From positions 1 through 29,514 of the forward strand of contig CAIVZW010000232.1 in assembly GCA_903910495.1 (NCBI GenBank): a stretch of 29,514 bases of DNA, read 5' to 3'. Source of the stretch: an uncultured beta proteobacterium. GTDB lineage: Bacteria; Pseudomonadota; Gammaproteobacteria; Burkholderiales; Rhodocyclaceae. Below are positions 16,795 to 26,433 of the stretch, piece by piece (positions within the stretch are counted from its first letter, which is position 1; every line of letters starts with the position of its first letter). A program made the position numbers and the translations under genes. Below the pieces are notes generated by a model. It ran no database searches, was not told the DNA's origin, and saw nothing but the letters and a program-made list of their open reading frames with translations.

Positions 16795-17232
16795 ATGTTC
16801 AAGCACATTCTTGTTCCGACCGATGGTTCTCAATTCTCCCAGGACACAGTCCGTCGGGCGGTTTCTTTTGCCAAGGAAGCCGGAGCCCGCATTACCGCCT
16901 TTAACGCCATGTGCGAAGTGCCCTACTACCGTGGTGACATGAAGCTTCATATGCCGCCGCGGTCGGAGACAATCGAACTCGAGGAGAAGCAGGCGCAAGA
17001 GATTCTTGGTTTTGTGGAGAATCTCTGTCAGGAAGCCGGCGTTCCCTGCGACAAACTGACGCTGAACAAAAACGTAGTCTATGAAGCCATCATTGAAGCC
17101 GCAACCCAGAGTGGTTGCGACCTGATATTCATGGCTTCGCATGGCCGGCGCGGTTTGAGCGCATTGCTGCTTGGCAGCGAAACGAACAAGGTACTCACGC
17201 ACACGAAAATACCGGTGCTCGTCTTTCGTTGA
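16795..17232 (+). CDS. Universal stress protein (UspA family)
   Basis: 145-residue single-domain UspA protein. It starts FKHILVPTDGS with Asp10, and the ATP-binding signature is seen in ASHGRRGLSALLLGSETN (Gly-x2-Gly-x9-Gly-Ser), so it is probably of the ATP-binding class. The protein ends in the family strand IPVLVFR. AAGGAG lies 5 nt before the ATG at 16795, which decides this start over an open frame from 16780. It is monocistronic with its own promoter and converges on hldC 28 bp away. The role is general stress survival by family; no specific partner is indicated. Confidence 0.92.
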   Translation: MFKHILVPTDGSQFSQDTVRRAVSFAKEAGARITAFNAMCEVPYYRGDMKLHMPPRSETIELEEKQAQEILGFVENLCQEAGVPCDKLTLNKNVVYEAIIEAATQSGCDLIFMASHGRRGLSALLLGSETNKVLTHTKIPVLVFR

Positions 17233-17260
17233 GTCGCGGGCAAGCCGGGTCGCTGTGGCC

Positions 17261-17758
17261 CTAGAGCTTACGGATCTTGTCCAGTAGCGCCGTGGTCGAT
17301 TGCTGATGGATGAAGGGGATGGATACCGTTTTCCCTCCCCATCCGGCAACTTCGCCGTTTCCGACGATTTTGTCCACCGGCCAGTCGCCCCCCTTGGCCA
17401 GTACATCCGGGCGGCAATCGAGAATACGCTCGAGCGGCGTGTCTTCGTCGAACCAGGTGACCAGCGAGACGCATTCGAGGGCAGCCACTACCGCCAGACG
17501 GTCGGCAAGCGAATTCACCGGTCGGTCATCACCCTTGCCCAGTCGTTTCACGGAAGCATCCGAGTTGAGCGCCACCACCATCGACGCGCCCAGCGCGCGC
17601 GCCTGTGCCAGCAGGGTGACGTGACCGCGATGCAGGATGTCGAAACAGCCATTGGTGAAAACTAGCGGCCGTGGCAGTTGTGCAAGATGTTTGGCGAGGC
17701 CGTCGGGGGAGGTGATCTTGTATTCAAAGACGGGGACGTCGGGGAAGGTAGTTTGCAT
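17261..17758 (-). CDS. hldC: D-glycero-beta-D-manno-heptose 1-phosphate adenylyltransferase
   Basis: Transfers AMP to heptose 1-phosphate to form ADP-heptose for the lipopolysaccharide inner core. The 165-residue protein is the stand-alone form (rfaE2/hldC), equal to the C-terminal half of enterobacterial HldE, so a separate kinase gene must exist elsewhere. The nucleotidyltransferase signature TNGCFDILHRGH holds the HxGH motif (His43, His46). GKGDDRPVNSLADRL and the late QQSTTALLDKI segment complete the fold. GGAG lies 6 nt before the ATG at 17758. gmhA, which makes an earlier intermediate, is about 0.8 kb away on the same strand. Confidence 0.93.
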   Translation of the reverse strand: MQTTFPDVPVFEYKITSPDGLAKHLAQLPRPLVFTNGCFDILHRGHVTLLAQARALGASMVVALNSDASVKRLGKGDDRPVNSLADRLAVVAALECVSLVTWFDEDTPLERILDCRPDVLAKGGDWPVDKIVGNGEVAGWGGKTVSIPFIHQQSTTALLDKIRKL

Positions 17759-17908
17759 CGCATACTCCGTGGCTGATCGGTCGTAAGCTTAATGACCAGC
17801 GTGCTACCGACCATGATTAGGACATCGTCCCCTACCAGCTTTCGCGTTCGGCATAAACCGATGTGCCGAACAGAGCCAAGGCATAGGCCAAGCGGCGCAG
17901 TAGTCAGA

Positions 17909-19538
<1,630 letters not shown>

Positions 19539-19558
<20 letters not shown>

Positions 19559-19910
19559 CGCGAATCCATTCGAGGTTTCCACCATCAAGCAGCACGCAGT
19601 CAAAACGGCAAATGCTGTCGGCCTTTGCGCGTGCCACCAGAAAATGTTGCGCGGCAAGGATGATCCGTCGCTGTTTGGCCGCCGTGATGCTGGCGCCTGC
19701 GCCACCATAACCCGTATTGCGACGCAGACGGACTTCGACGAAGACAAGAACTTTCCCGTCACGGCAAACGAGGTCGATTTCGCCGCCCCGGCAATGAAAA
19801 TTCCGGGCCAATACGATAAGACCCTGCTTTTCGAGAAAGCGAGCCGCTGCATCCTCGGCGAGTCTGCCGATCACTGTGCTCGATTCGCTCGTGGTATCGT
19901 TGTCATTCAT
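19539..19910 (-). CDS. yraN: UPF0102 / YraN-family endonuclease-like protein
   Basis: 123-residue member of the UPF0102 (YraN) family, which has a restriction-endonuclease-like (Holliday-junction resolvase-like) core but no settled function. Seen are GRLAEDAAARFLEKQG, then the catalytic-site pattern GEIDLV (Glu44, Asp46) and FVEVR (Glu59). The conserved C-terminal CRFDCVLLD strand follows. The start at 19910 fits the family length; an ATG at 19928 is also in frame but overlaps the rsmI ATG on the other strand. No Shine-Dalgarno is strong at either. It heads the minus operon and diverges from rsmI with only 16 bp between start codons. Confidence 0.9.
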
Positions 19911-19926
19911 TGAAGATGTGATTGCC

Positions 19927-20766
19927 ATGACGGAAGACTCTCCCGCATTATATGTAGTGCCGACACCGCTTGGAAATCTCGGCGACATGACGCAGCGCGC
20001 CATTGATGTCCTGCGCCGGGTGGCCTGGGTCGCTGCCGAGGATACGCGCCATAGTGCGCCTTTGCTCAGGCATTATGGCTGTACGGCCCGCTTGCTGGCT
20101 GCCCACGAGCACAACGAGGAGGCGGCGGCGCAGCAGGTGATCGCCCGCCTGAGTGATGGCGAATCGGTCGCCCTGGTTTCCGATGCCGGTACGCCGGCTG
20201 TGTCCGATCCCGGTGCGCGGCTGGTCGCACGGATACGGGCCGCCGGTTTTCGTGTCGTTCCGTTGCCGGGAGCCTGCGCGGCTGTGACCGCATTGTCGGC
20301 CTCCGGGCTCGCCGAAGCGCATTTTCTGTTCTACGGTTTCCTGCCCGCTCGGGGGAAACAGCGCGATGCGGCGTTACGCGAGCTGACTGAACTGCCCTAT
20401 GCGCTGGTCTTCTACGAAGCACCGCACCGTATTCTCGAAACGGTCGAATCGCTGGCCCGGGCTTTTGGTCCGCAGCGCACGCTGGTCGTGGCACGCGAAC
20501 TGACCAAGATTTTTGAAACGATCCACAGCAGTCCGCTCGGCGAAGCGCTTGACTGGCTCTTGGCCGATGCTAATCGTCAGCGCGGCGAGTTCGTTCTGCT
20601 GGTTTCCGCTGCGCCGGAAGCCAGCGACGATGGAGAAGGTGAGCGGGTGCTCACATTGCTGCTCGATGAGGGCTTGCCGGTCAAACAGGCGGCAAAGCTC
20701 GCGCACTCGATTACCGGGATGGGGAAAAATGCGCTGTATGAACTGGCTTTGTCGCTGAAGGACTAG
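19927..20766 (+). CDS. rsmI: 16S rRNA (cytidine(1402)-2'-O)-methyltransferase
   Basis: SAM-dependent methyltransferase that 2'-O-methylates C1402 of 16S rRNA, 279 residues, full length. The tetrapyrrole-methylase fold is clear: LYVVPTPLGNLGDMTQRA, AEDTRHSAPLL, LVSDAGTPAVSDPG, PLPGACAAVTALSASGL and YGFLP, then RELTKIFETIH and GEFVLLV. The C-terminal helix region ends in KNALYELALSLKD. The frame is open from 19876; the ATG at 19927 matches the family start. It diverges from yraN, as in many betaproteobacteria. Confidence 0.96.
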   Translation: MTEDSPALYVVPTPLGNLGDMTQRAIDVLRRVAWVAAEDTRHSAPLLRHYGCTARLLAAHEHNEEAAAQQVIARLSDGESVALVSDAGTPAVSDPGARLVARIRAAGFRVVPLPGACAAVTALSASGLAEAHFLFYGFLPARGKQRDAALRELTELPYALVFYEAPHRILETVESLARAFGPQRTLVVARELTKIFETIHSSPLGEALDWLLADANRQRGEFVLLVSAAPEASDDGEGERVLTLLLDEGLPVKQAAKLAHSITGMGKNALYELALSLKD

Positions 20767-20774
20767 CGAATCTC

Positions 20775-20950
20775 CTACGCCTGTCTGTGTTTCAAATTCA
20801 GGCGTTCGCTGAGAATATTTGACATGGCCTCGACCTGTTCGAGCCGTGTTTCCGTCAGGTCATGACGGACGTCTTCGGCGAAGTTCTGCGTCAGCAGCCA
20901 GACCAGCAAAGGCGACGATGAAGGCCAGCAGAATTGAACCTAAAAACCGC
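20775..20950 (-). pseudogene. Frameshifted remnant of a small membrane protein
   Basis: Reading the minus strand back from the TAG at 20775-20777 gives a credible C-terminus, LLVWLLTQNFAEDVRHDL then LEQVEAMSNILSERLN, with no start codon upstream in that frame. The adjacent frame just upstream supplies GSILLAFIVAFA, a membrane helix, so one frameshift inside about 20900-20915 would rejoin a roughly 60-residue single-span protein. The 5' end runs into the palindromic repeat at 20932. I do not recognise the family. The protein-like signal in two adjacent frames is seen; the ancestry is inferred. Confidence 0.4.
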
Positions 20951-21157
20951 AGTTGAAAAATTATGAACCCTTCGACACGCCCGCTGTGCGGGCTGCTCAG
21001 GGCGAATGGACATTTCACCCTCCGGGTGGTGGATGAAAACCCGTTCGTGGTGTGCCCTGAGGGTTAGCGAAGCTCACCCGAAGAAATGCCCTCGGGGTGA
21101 GCCTGTCGAACCATGAGCGGGTTTTTACCTGTTCAACTGAGTTTTTTAGGTTGAATG
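20932..21157. repeat. Palindromic intergenic repeat (MITE/REP-like)
   Basis: Outer arms around 20932-20960 and 21129-21157 are imperfect inverted copies of an AACCTAAAAA / CAGTTGAA pattern. Inside them a second inverted pair occurs: CCTTCGACA near 20969 and TGTCGAACC near 21099. The core carries CTCAGGGCGAA and GTGAGCCTGTCGAA strings of a kind widely repeated between genes in beta- and gammaproteobacteria. No coding capacity is seen. With the remnant at 20775-20950 it accounts for the 408-bp gap between rsmI and the sensor kinase gene. Confidence 0.6.
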
Positions 21158-21174
21158 GAAACGTTGTTTGATGG

Positions 21175-23058
21175 TCATGAGAGTTCATCCGGAAAGTCTG
21201 CGGCTTGCTTTCGCGCACTCTGTACTGGCGTGCCGACTTGTGTGCCGGTGCTCGGCAGCCACAGGGTCACGGTCGTACCGGTACCGGCAAGGCTCGAAAT
21301 CTGCACCTCGCCGCCATGCAGTTCGACGATTTCCTTGACGATGCTCATGCCGAGGCCGGTTCCCGGGATTTTCCCTGAGGTATCGGCGCGGTAGAAACGC
21401 TCGCAAACGCGGTCGAGTTGCGCGGCAGTCATGCCAATCCCCTGATCGACAATGCGGATGGCGACCCTTGGCGATGACTCAGCGTGCTGTCCATGGCTGG
21501 CCTCGCCGGCAAAAGAGGCTTGTTCGACGGTGATGCTGACATTACCGCCGGCGGGCGAATATTTGTAGGCGTTGGAGAGTACATTCATGATCGCCTGCTG
21601 CGCCTTCTTGTGGTCCGCCATGATGTACAAGGGGGCGCTTGGCGCCACGAGCACGGGTGCGGATCGCCCTGCGGGCAGGTTGAATTCGTTCGCCACCTCG
21701 AGCACCAGGGCTTGCACAGACACCTCCTCGAGGATGAAATCCTTGCCGCGGCGCGCTTCGATGCGAGCGAGGTCAAGCAGTTCGTTGAGGATGGAGGCCA
21801 TCAGTTCAGACTGTTTGTAGATGATCGACAGGCACTCCCGGCGGCTGGCGTCATCATGATCCTGGGTGAGCAACAACTCGGTAAAACCGTAGATGGCGGC
21901 CATCGGGGTGCGCAGTTCGTGTGCCGCCGTGGATAGGAACTCGCTCTTCATCCGATCTACTTCGCTTTCGTGGGTGACGTCACGGAAATAAAGAATCTGT
22001 GAAACGGAGCTCGCTTCGCTTGAGCGCAGACTGACTTCGAGAATATATTTTCTGGCCAGAGCCAACTCGATGTGCTCCCGTTTACCTGGCTTGTCGCTGG
22101 CTATGCTCGTGCGCAAAACCTGAACCCCCCGGAACCGTCCTTCAGCCGCGCAAAGTTCAGCGAGAACGTCCGTAAAAGCCGTTTCATCGAATCCGTTGAT
22201 CTGGGCCAAAGCAATCCCGGTCATGCTGGTAAAAGCGGGATTGACGAATTTCACACGCCGTGCGGCGTCGAATGAAACAAAGCCATCCGGACTGAGGGCG
22301 AAAATGGCATTCAATTGCTCCGTCCGGTCCTCGGCACTCTGCTGGGCCTTGATGCGTTCACGATTCTCGGATTCAAGAAGATCACGGCCATCGCCCAGTT
22401 GCTGCGCCATGCTATTAAAGGCCACCGCCGTTTGGGTCAGTTCGTCGTTCCCCTGAATGGCGACCCGATGCGCGAAATCGCCGGTGGCAAGGCGTTCGCT
22501 GGCATTGCGCAGGGCCACCAGCTGGCGCGCAAGATAGCTCCCCAGCAACCAGGAGAACAAGGCAACGAGCAGCATCTCTAGGCCGGCAATGCCCGCTGCC
22601 CAGCGTTGGGCAGTAGCCAGCAGAACATTCAGGGAGTCAGTGGAGACCCCGAGTTGAACCTCGCCATGCCGAATGCCACCTGCCAACACAGGGACGGACC
22701 AGTCAAAGATGCCATCGCTTGCCTTGTCAAGGCTGTATTCCTGATGGAAGGATCGGGAAAGGAGTGTTGAGTTTCCTCGCTCTGCCAGCACGACACCCCC
22801 GGCGTCAAGGATGCGAACAAAGGCTATCTGACCAGAAGCCATGGCCTCGATGACCAGACTATCCAGCGTGGCCAGATCCTGCGAGATTACAGCGTCCTTG
22901 GCGGCAGCGGCGAGCAGTTTGCCGCCCAGCTGCACTCTTTGTGTCAGTTCGACCTCGTTGGAGTCGCGCAGAACAGACAGGGCAATGCCGACCAGAACGG
23001 CCAGCAAGACCATTTCAATCAGCCCCACGCCCAGGATGGTTTTAGTGCGAAAGCGCAT
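21175..23058 (-). CDS. Membrane sensor histidine kinase with HAMP and PAS domains
   Basis: 627-residue hybrid-free sensor kinase. A membrane helix at about 8-30, a periplasmic sensor region, a second helix near 160-180, a HAMP linker (SERLATGDFAHRVAIQGNDEL), and a PAS domain (FALSPDGFVSFD to ILYFRDVT) lead to the HisKA domain. Its phospho-acceptor is His380 in AAHELRTPM. The ATPase domain has the N box (NVLSNAYKYSPAGG), DQGIGMT and GTGLGMSIV. No receiver domain or response-regulator gene is next to it. It lies 32 bp after the PhnD-like gene, so that binding protein may present a ligand to the kinase. The ligand is unknown. Confidence 0.93.
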   Translation of the reverse strand: MRFRTKTILGVGLIEMVLLAVLVGIALSVLRDSNEVELTQRVQLGGKLLAAAAKDAVISQDLATLDSLVIEAMASGQIAFVRILDAGGVVLAERGNSTLLSRSFHQEYSLDKASDGIFDWSVPVLAGGIRHGEVQLGVSTDSLNVLLATAQRWAAGIAGLEMLLVALFSWLLGSYLARQLVALRNASERLATGDFAHRVAIQGNDELTQTAVAFNSMAQQLGDGRDLLESENRERIKAQQSAEDRTEQLNAIFALSPDGFVSFDAARRVKFVNPAFTSMTGIALAQINGFDETAFTDVLAELCAAEGRFRGVQVLRTSIASDKPGKREHIELALARKYILEVSLRSSEASSVSQILYFRDVTHESEVDRMKSEFLSTAAHELRTPMAAIYGFTELLLTQDHDDASRRECLSIIYKQSELMASILNELLDLARIEARRGKDFILEEVSVQALVLEVANEFNLPAGRSAPVLVAPSAPLYIMADHKKAQQAIMNVLSNAYKYSPAGGNVSITVEQASFAGEASHGQHAESSPRVAIRIVDQGIGMTAAQLDRVCERFYRADTSGKIPGTGLGMSIVKEIVELHGGEVQISSLAGTGTTVTLWLPSTGTQVGTPVQSARKQAADFPDELS

Positions 23059-23090
23059 TGCCTAAGGCTTTTCTGCCTGCTTGTGCATGG

Positions 23091-23951
23091 TCATTGCCGG
23101 CTGTAGCGCGCGAGTAGATCAATGTCAAGGCTTCGGATGTCGTTCCATTCCTTGTCCTGAGCGGCCACGAAACCCTTGAAGGCCAGCGGTACAAGCAGGC
23201 GTTGCCCGGCCTCGTCGCCGGCCAGGGAAACCATGGCTGCCAATACTCTGGACACGGTTTGCGCCGGTACGCGGGAATGCGCGGCAAAGGCATGAGGGGT
23301 GTAGGCCGGCGTTTCGGAAAGCACGCGCAGGCCATCGCGGATTTTTGCGGGGTTCGCCTCGAAGGTCCGCTGAATCCCCCCTCCGGCTTCGTGGAGTCCC
23401 GAGGCGACAGCGCGATAGACGGAATCGTGGGATGCAACGAACTTGGCTTCGATGGGAATTTTCAATCGACCGAACTCGGCCTGCGGCAGAATGCTCGCGG
23501 CGAAGGCCGCGGGAGCCGGGAAGATGACGGTCTTTCCTGCCAGATCGGCAGGCTTGCGATAGGAACTGTCCTTGCGTACCACCAGAATGCCCTTGATCTT
23601 TCGATCCTGCTCCTTGGCAAAGGCCTGGTAGCCCATGGCCGTATGGAAAACGACATAATGGTAGGGGTTCATGTAGGCTAGGTCGTAATCGCCCTGTCCC
23701 AGCCGTTCCTCGAAAACAGGAATGCTCGGTGCCGTTCGAAACACCAGCGGGATGCCCGAGCGCCGGCTGATTTCGGCCAGTAGCGGTCCCCATTCCTCAG
23801 CCAGTCGACTGGCCGATTGTTGCGGCACGATGGCGAAGGCCAGAGGCTTTTTCAGATCTTGCGCCTGAACCCGAAACGGGGCCCCCATCATGCCCGTCAG
23901 CAGCACAGACAGGACGAGGCTTGAAATCGATATCTTCATTCGGTCTAACAT
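23091..23951 (-). CDS. PhnD-like periplasmic binding protein, sensor-kinase-associated
   Basis: 286-residue protein of the phosphate/phosphite/phosphonate-binding (PhnD-like) family. A signal peptide with core SSLVLSVLLTGMMGA is cut near VQAQ. The mature part has the family pattern FAIVPQQSASRLAEEW, GDYDLAYMNPYHYVVF and DLAGKTVIFPAPAAF. No ABC permease or ATPase gene is nearby. The downstream gene, 32 bp away, is a sensor kinase, so it is more likely a ligand receptor for signalling than for import. Starts at 23951 and 23939 are both possible; the first has AAGAGA upstream. The start is only 4 nt after the stop of the kinase remnant. Confidence 0.88.
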   Translation of the reverse strand: MLDRMKISISSLVLSVLLTGMMGAPFRVQAQDLKKPLAFAIVPQQSASRLAEEWGPLLAEISRRSGIPLVFRTAPSIPVFEERLGQGDYDLAYMNPYHYVVFHTAMGYQAFAKEQDRKIKGILVVRKDSSYRKPADLAGKTVIFPAPAAFAASILPQAEFGRLKIPIEAKFVASHDSVYRAVASGLHEAGGGIQRTFEANPAKIRDGLRVLSETPAYTPHAFAAHSRVPAQTVSRVLAAMVSLAGDEAGQRLLVPLAFKGFVAAQDKEWNDIRSLDIDLLARYSRQ

Positions 23952-23955
23952 TTCG

Positions 23956-24309
23956 TCATCTCTTGGCGGTTTTTCTGGGTGTCGGGAAGCACGAGGTCAC
24001 GGTCGTTCCGGTACCGGCCAGGCTGGAAATATGCACCTCGCCGCCATGCAGTTCGACGGTGATGCTGACCTTACCGCCGGCGTCATCATGATCCTGGGTG
24101 AGCAACAACTCGGCAAACCCGTAGATGGTGGCCATCGGGGTGCGCATTTCGTGTGCCGCCGGGGATAGGAACTCGCTCTTCATCCGATCTACTTCGCTTT
24201 CGTGGGTGACGTCACGGAAATAAAAAATGCGCTCGATGCAGGGTGATGCGCAGCGTTGTTGCAGTTCCGTATCCAGATCCTCTATGCTCTTGCTAATGAT
24301 AGCATTGTC
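23956..24309 (-). pseudogene. Deletion-shrunken remnant of a second sensor histidine kinase
   Basis: The minus frame has a PAS-end segment IFYFRDVTHESEVDRMKSEF and an H-box AAHEMRTPMATIYGFAELLL. It then jumps to GGKVSITV and ends with ELHGGEVHISSLAGTGTT before an unrelated tail and TGA. Compared with the intact kinase at 21175-23058 two blocks are missing, equivalent to 297 and 201 bp, both multiples of three, so the frame stays open. A shorter ATG-started frame (24183-23956, 75 codons) lies within it. It lacks the N box and the sensor part, so it cannot be a working kinase. The PAS portion differs from the intact gene, pointing to a diverged paralogue. Confidence 0.75.
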
Positions 24310-24359
24310 CTATGGGCTTGAGTCTGAGCGGGTAGCCGGGATCGATCAATATGCGAGGC

Positions 24360-24605
24360 ATGGTGATCGATCTGAACGATGAACAACGGAGAAGCTCAGC
24401 GGATTTGCCGGGATTGTTGGACGGGACCGTGATGATGGATTTTGCGCTAGCGGCGAAGGAGCGGTACGCGTTCATTGCACGCCCCGTCGAACGCTTCGGC
24501 AATGGCTGGCTGAGGCGTACCTGGCGACAACAAAGTGCATCAGTTTTAATGAAATCTGGCGGGTATTTTAGCGGACTACCAAGGGGCGGGTCGATGCGCA
24601 GTTGA
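24360..24605 (+). pseudogene. N-terminal fragment resembling an integrase-type transposase
   Basis: The frame from MVIDLNDEQ contains LLDGTVMMDFALAAKERYAF and IARPVERFGNGWLRR. This resembles the N-terminus of DDE integrase-core transposases common in Rhodocyclales. After LRR the similarity stops, and the rest of the transposase is missing. The surrounding 24310-24658 shows no other gene and no clear terminal repeats. The family call is from memory of the pattern, so it is tentative. Confidence 0.4.
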
Positions 24606-24658
24606 TGTAATCTCTGCGCCGATTTGAACAAGACAGGAGGGGTGGGTCTGGAGCCGGA

Positions 24659-25495
24659 TTACATGCACATGCGGCGGATTTCATTTTCCCTGATGGCCAG
24701 TTCGACCTGCTGCAGAACGGCGTCGACGTCGGCGAGTCGGTCGTCAAGCACGACCTGGCCAGTCAAGGCTTGCTCCGGGTGTAGCAGGCCACTTTCATAG
24801 AGCCCCCAGATTTCCTTGCCGAACTGCGTCTCCTTGAGCGCCGGAGCGAAGGCGCTGAAGTAGGTTCTCAGATTGCTGACGTCACGTTCGAGCATTTCGG
24901 CCGCATTGCTGTTGCCGGCGGCATCGATGGCTTGCGGCAGGTCGATGATGACCGGGCCGCTTTCGCCGACGAGGATGTTGTATTCGGAGAGGTCGCCGTG
25001 AATGACGCCGGCGCACAGCATGCGCACCACCTGATTGACGAGCATGGCGTGATACTCCAGCGCCAGATCTTCGGAAAGTTCGACATCATTGAGGCGCGGC
25101 GCCGCATGGCCGTCGGCATCGAGCACCAGATCCATCAGCAATACCCCCTCGAAGCAGAGGTGCGGCTGTGGAACGCGTACCCCGGCGGCAGACAGGCGAT
25201 ACAGGGCATCGACCTCGGCGCTCTGCCAGACCTCTTCCTGCATCTTGCGCCCATAGCGGCTGCCTTTTTCCATGGCGCGCGCCTGCCGGCTGTTCTTGAC
25301 CTTGCGCCCTTCCTGGTAGGAGGCATTGTTGCGGAAGCTGCGCTGGCTGGCTTCCTTATAGACCTTGGCGCAACGGATGTGTTCGCCACAGCGAACAACA
25401 TAGACGGTGGCTTCCTTGCCGCTCATCAACTGGCCAATTACCTCGTCAACGAGGCCTTCTGCAACGAGTCCGGCGAGTCTTTTCGGGGTTTTCAT
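24659..25495 (-). CDS. RIO-type serine/threonine protein kinase
   Basis: 278-residue RIO1-like kinase (PA4780-like in proteobacteria). Seen are SGKEATVYVVRCG as the phosphate loop, Lys44 in CAKVYKE, the catalytic HGDLSEYNIL with Asp168, and IDLPQAID with metal Asp185. These are RIO-family forms of the kinase motifs. The N-terminal basic segment KNSRQARAMEKGSRYGRKMQ is typical of the bacterial group. The frame is open to 25693, but the ATG at 25495 (MKTPKRL) fits the family. No good ribosome site is seen. It has no same-strand partner within 248 bp; its substrates are unknown. Confidence 0.9.
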   Translation of the reverse strand: MKTPKRLAGLVAEGLVDEVIGQLMSGKEATVYVVRCGEHIRCAKVYKEASQRSFRNNASYQEGRKVKNSRQARAMEKGSRYGRKMQEEVWQSAEVDALYRLSAAGVRVPQPHLCFEGVLLMDLVLDADGHAAPRLNDVELSEDLALEYHAMLVNQVVRMLCAGVIHGDLSEYNILVGESGPVIIDLPQAIDAAGNSNAAEMLERDVSNLRTYFSAFAPALKETQFGKEIWGLYESGLLHPEQALTGQVVLDDRLADVDAVLQQVELAIRENEIRRMCM

Positions 25496-25743
25496 CGGGG
25501 TCTGGGATTTAGCTCTATCGTGCGTGAAAGGCAAAAAGTGATCTGCGCTGCCCGAGTCTCGGGGCACTGAAAGGATCAGCTTGTTTGACAAAGGTGAGCA
25601 GTCTAACCGGCATAAGGCTGCAACGTCGGAAAATAGCGAGGGGCCACGCGAGGCCGGTGGCCCGCTGGGCCATCTCATTTGATTACGAAACACCGGGTAG
25701 CCGATAGTCCAATGGCAGCGACCCCGTTGACGCCCTCAGGTGA
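25496..25743. other. Intergenic region upstream of the RIO kinase gene
   Basis: 248 bp with no gene seen. It contains a perfect hairpin TGGCCC-GCT-GGGCCA (25658-25672) without a T tract. This may mark the end of the msrA operon. Confidence 0.4.
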
Positions 25744-26403
25744 CTATTGATACAGCCCCGGAAACTGTTTGCGCAGGTTTTCCAGTTTAGGCATGTCGTG
25801 GTAAGCGATGTAGGGTTGATCAGGATGCAATGCCAGATAGTTCTGGTGATACGCTTCCGCGGGATAGAACTCCTGCAGCGGGACCACCTGCGTCACGATC
25901 GGCCGTGAAAAACTGCGCGAATCGGTAAGTTGCCGGATATAACTCTGGCTCATCTTCTGTTGCCCGCTGTCGGTGTAAAAGATTGCCGAGCGATACTGGG
26001 AGCCGACATCCGGGCCCTGGCGGTTAAGCTGGGTCGGATCATGCGCCACACTGAAGAAGACCTGCAGGAGCTGCTGGTAACTGACCTGCGCCGGATTGAA
26101 TCTGACCCGTACGGCTTCGGCGTGTCCGGTCGTGCCACTGGTGACTTTTTCATATTGAGCGGTAGCTGCCTTGCCGCCAGCATAACCGGACACGACCTCG
26201 GCGACGCCCTTGACGTGCTTGAACACGGCATCGACGCCCCAGAAACAGCCTCCGGCGAAAACCGCGGTCTGGATGCCTGTTCCTGCTGTCGTTGGCTTTC
26301 CGGGGGTTTCTGCGCGGGCGCTCAGGCACACAGCGAGCGCAATGGCAGCGAAGGCAGCCTGAGTCTTGCTGATCGAAGCAGCGGAAGTTTTTTGCTCACT
26401 CAT
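25744..26403 (-). CDS. msrA: Periplasmic peptide methionine sulfoxide reductase A
   Basis: 219-residue MsrA that reduces methionine-S-sulfoxide in proteins. Residues 1-31 form a signal peptide (AAFAAIALAVCLSARA), so it works in the periplasm. The catalytic motif GGCFWG puts the active Cys at 53, followed by GYAGG and TSGTTGHAEAV. The mature protein has no other cysteine, so it lacks the usual resolving Cys and must be recycled by an outside thiol. The thioredoxin and CcdA genes just upstream supply a candidate path. AAGGAGA lies 9 nt before the ATG. It is the last gene of an operon divergent from sigF; CcdA ends 30 bp before it. Confidence 0.93.
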   Translation of the reverse strand: MSEQKTSAASISKTQAAFAAIALAVCLSARAETPGKPTTAGTGIQTAVFAGGCFWGVDAVFKHVKGVAEVVSGYAGGKAATAQYEKVTSGTTGHAEAVRVRFNPAQVSYQQLLQVFFSVAHDPTQLNRQGPDVGSQYRSAIFYTDSGQQKMSQSYIRQLTDSRSFSRPIVTQVVPLQEFYPAEAYHQNYLALHPDQPYIAYHDMPKLENLRKQFPGLYQ

Positions 26404-26433
26404 GATGACGATCTCCTTGTTTGACCATGATGG

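Noticed and set aside
15795..16808. Minus-strand open frame over the alaS end
   Set aside because: It is antisense to alaS, crosses its terminator and has no protein motif.
24293..24631. 112-codon minus-strand frame opposite the transposase fragment
   Set aside because: No motif and no ribosome site; the plus-strand frame has the family resemblance.
25658..25672. TGGCCC-GCT-GGGCCA hairpin as a terminator
   Set aside because: The stem is perfect but there is no T tract on either strand.
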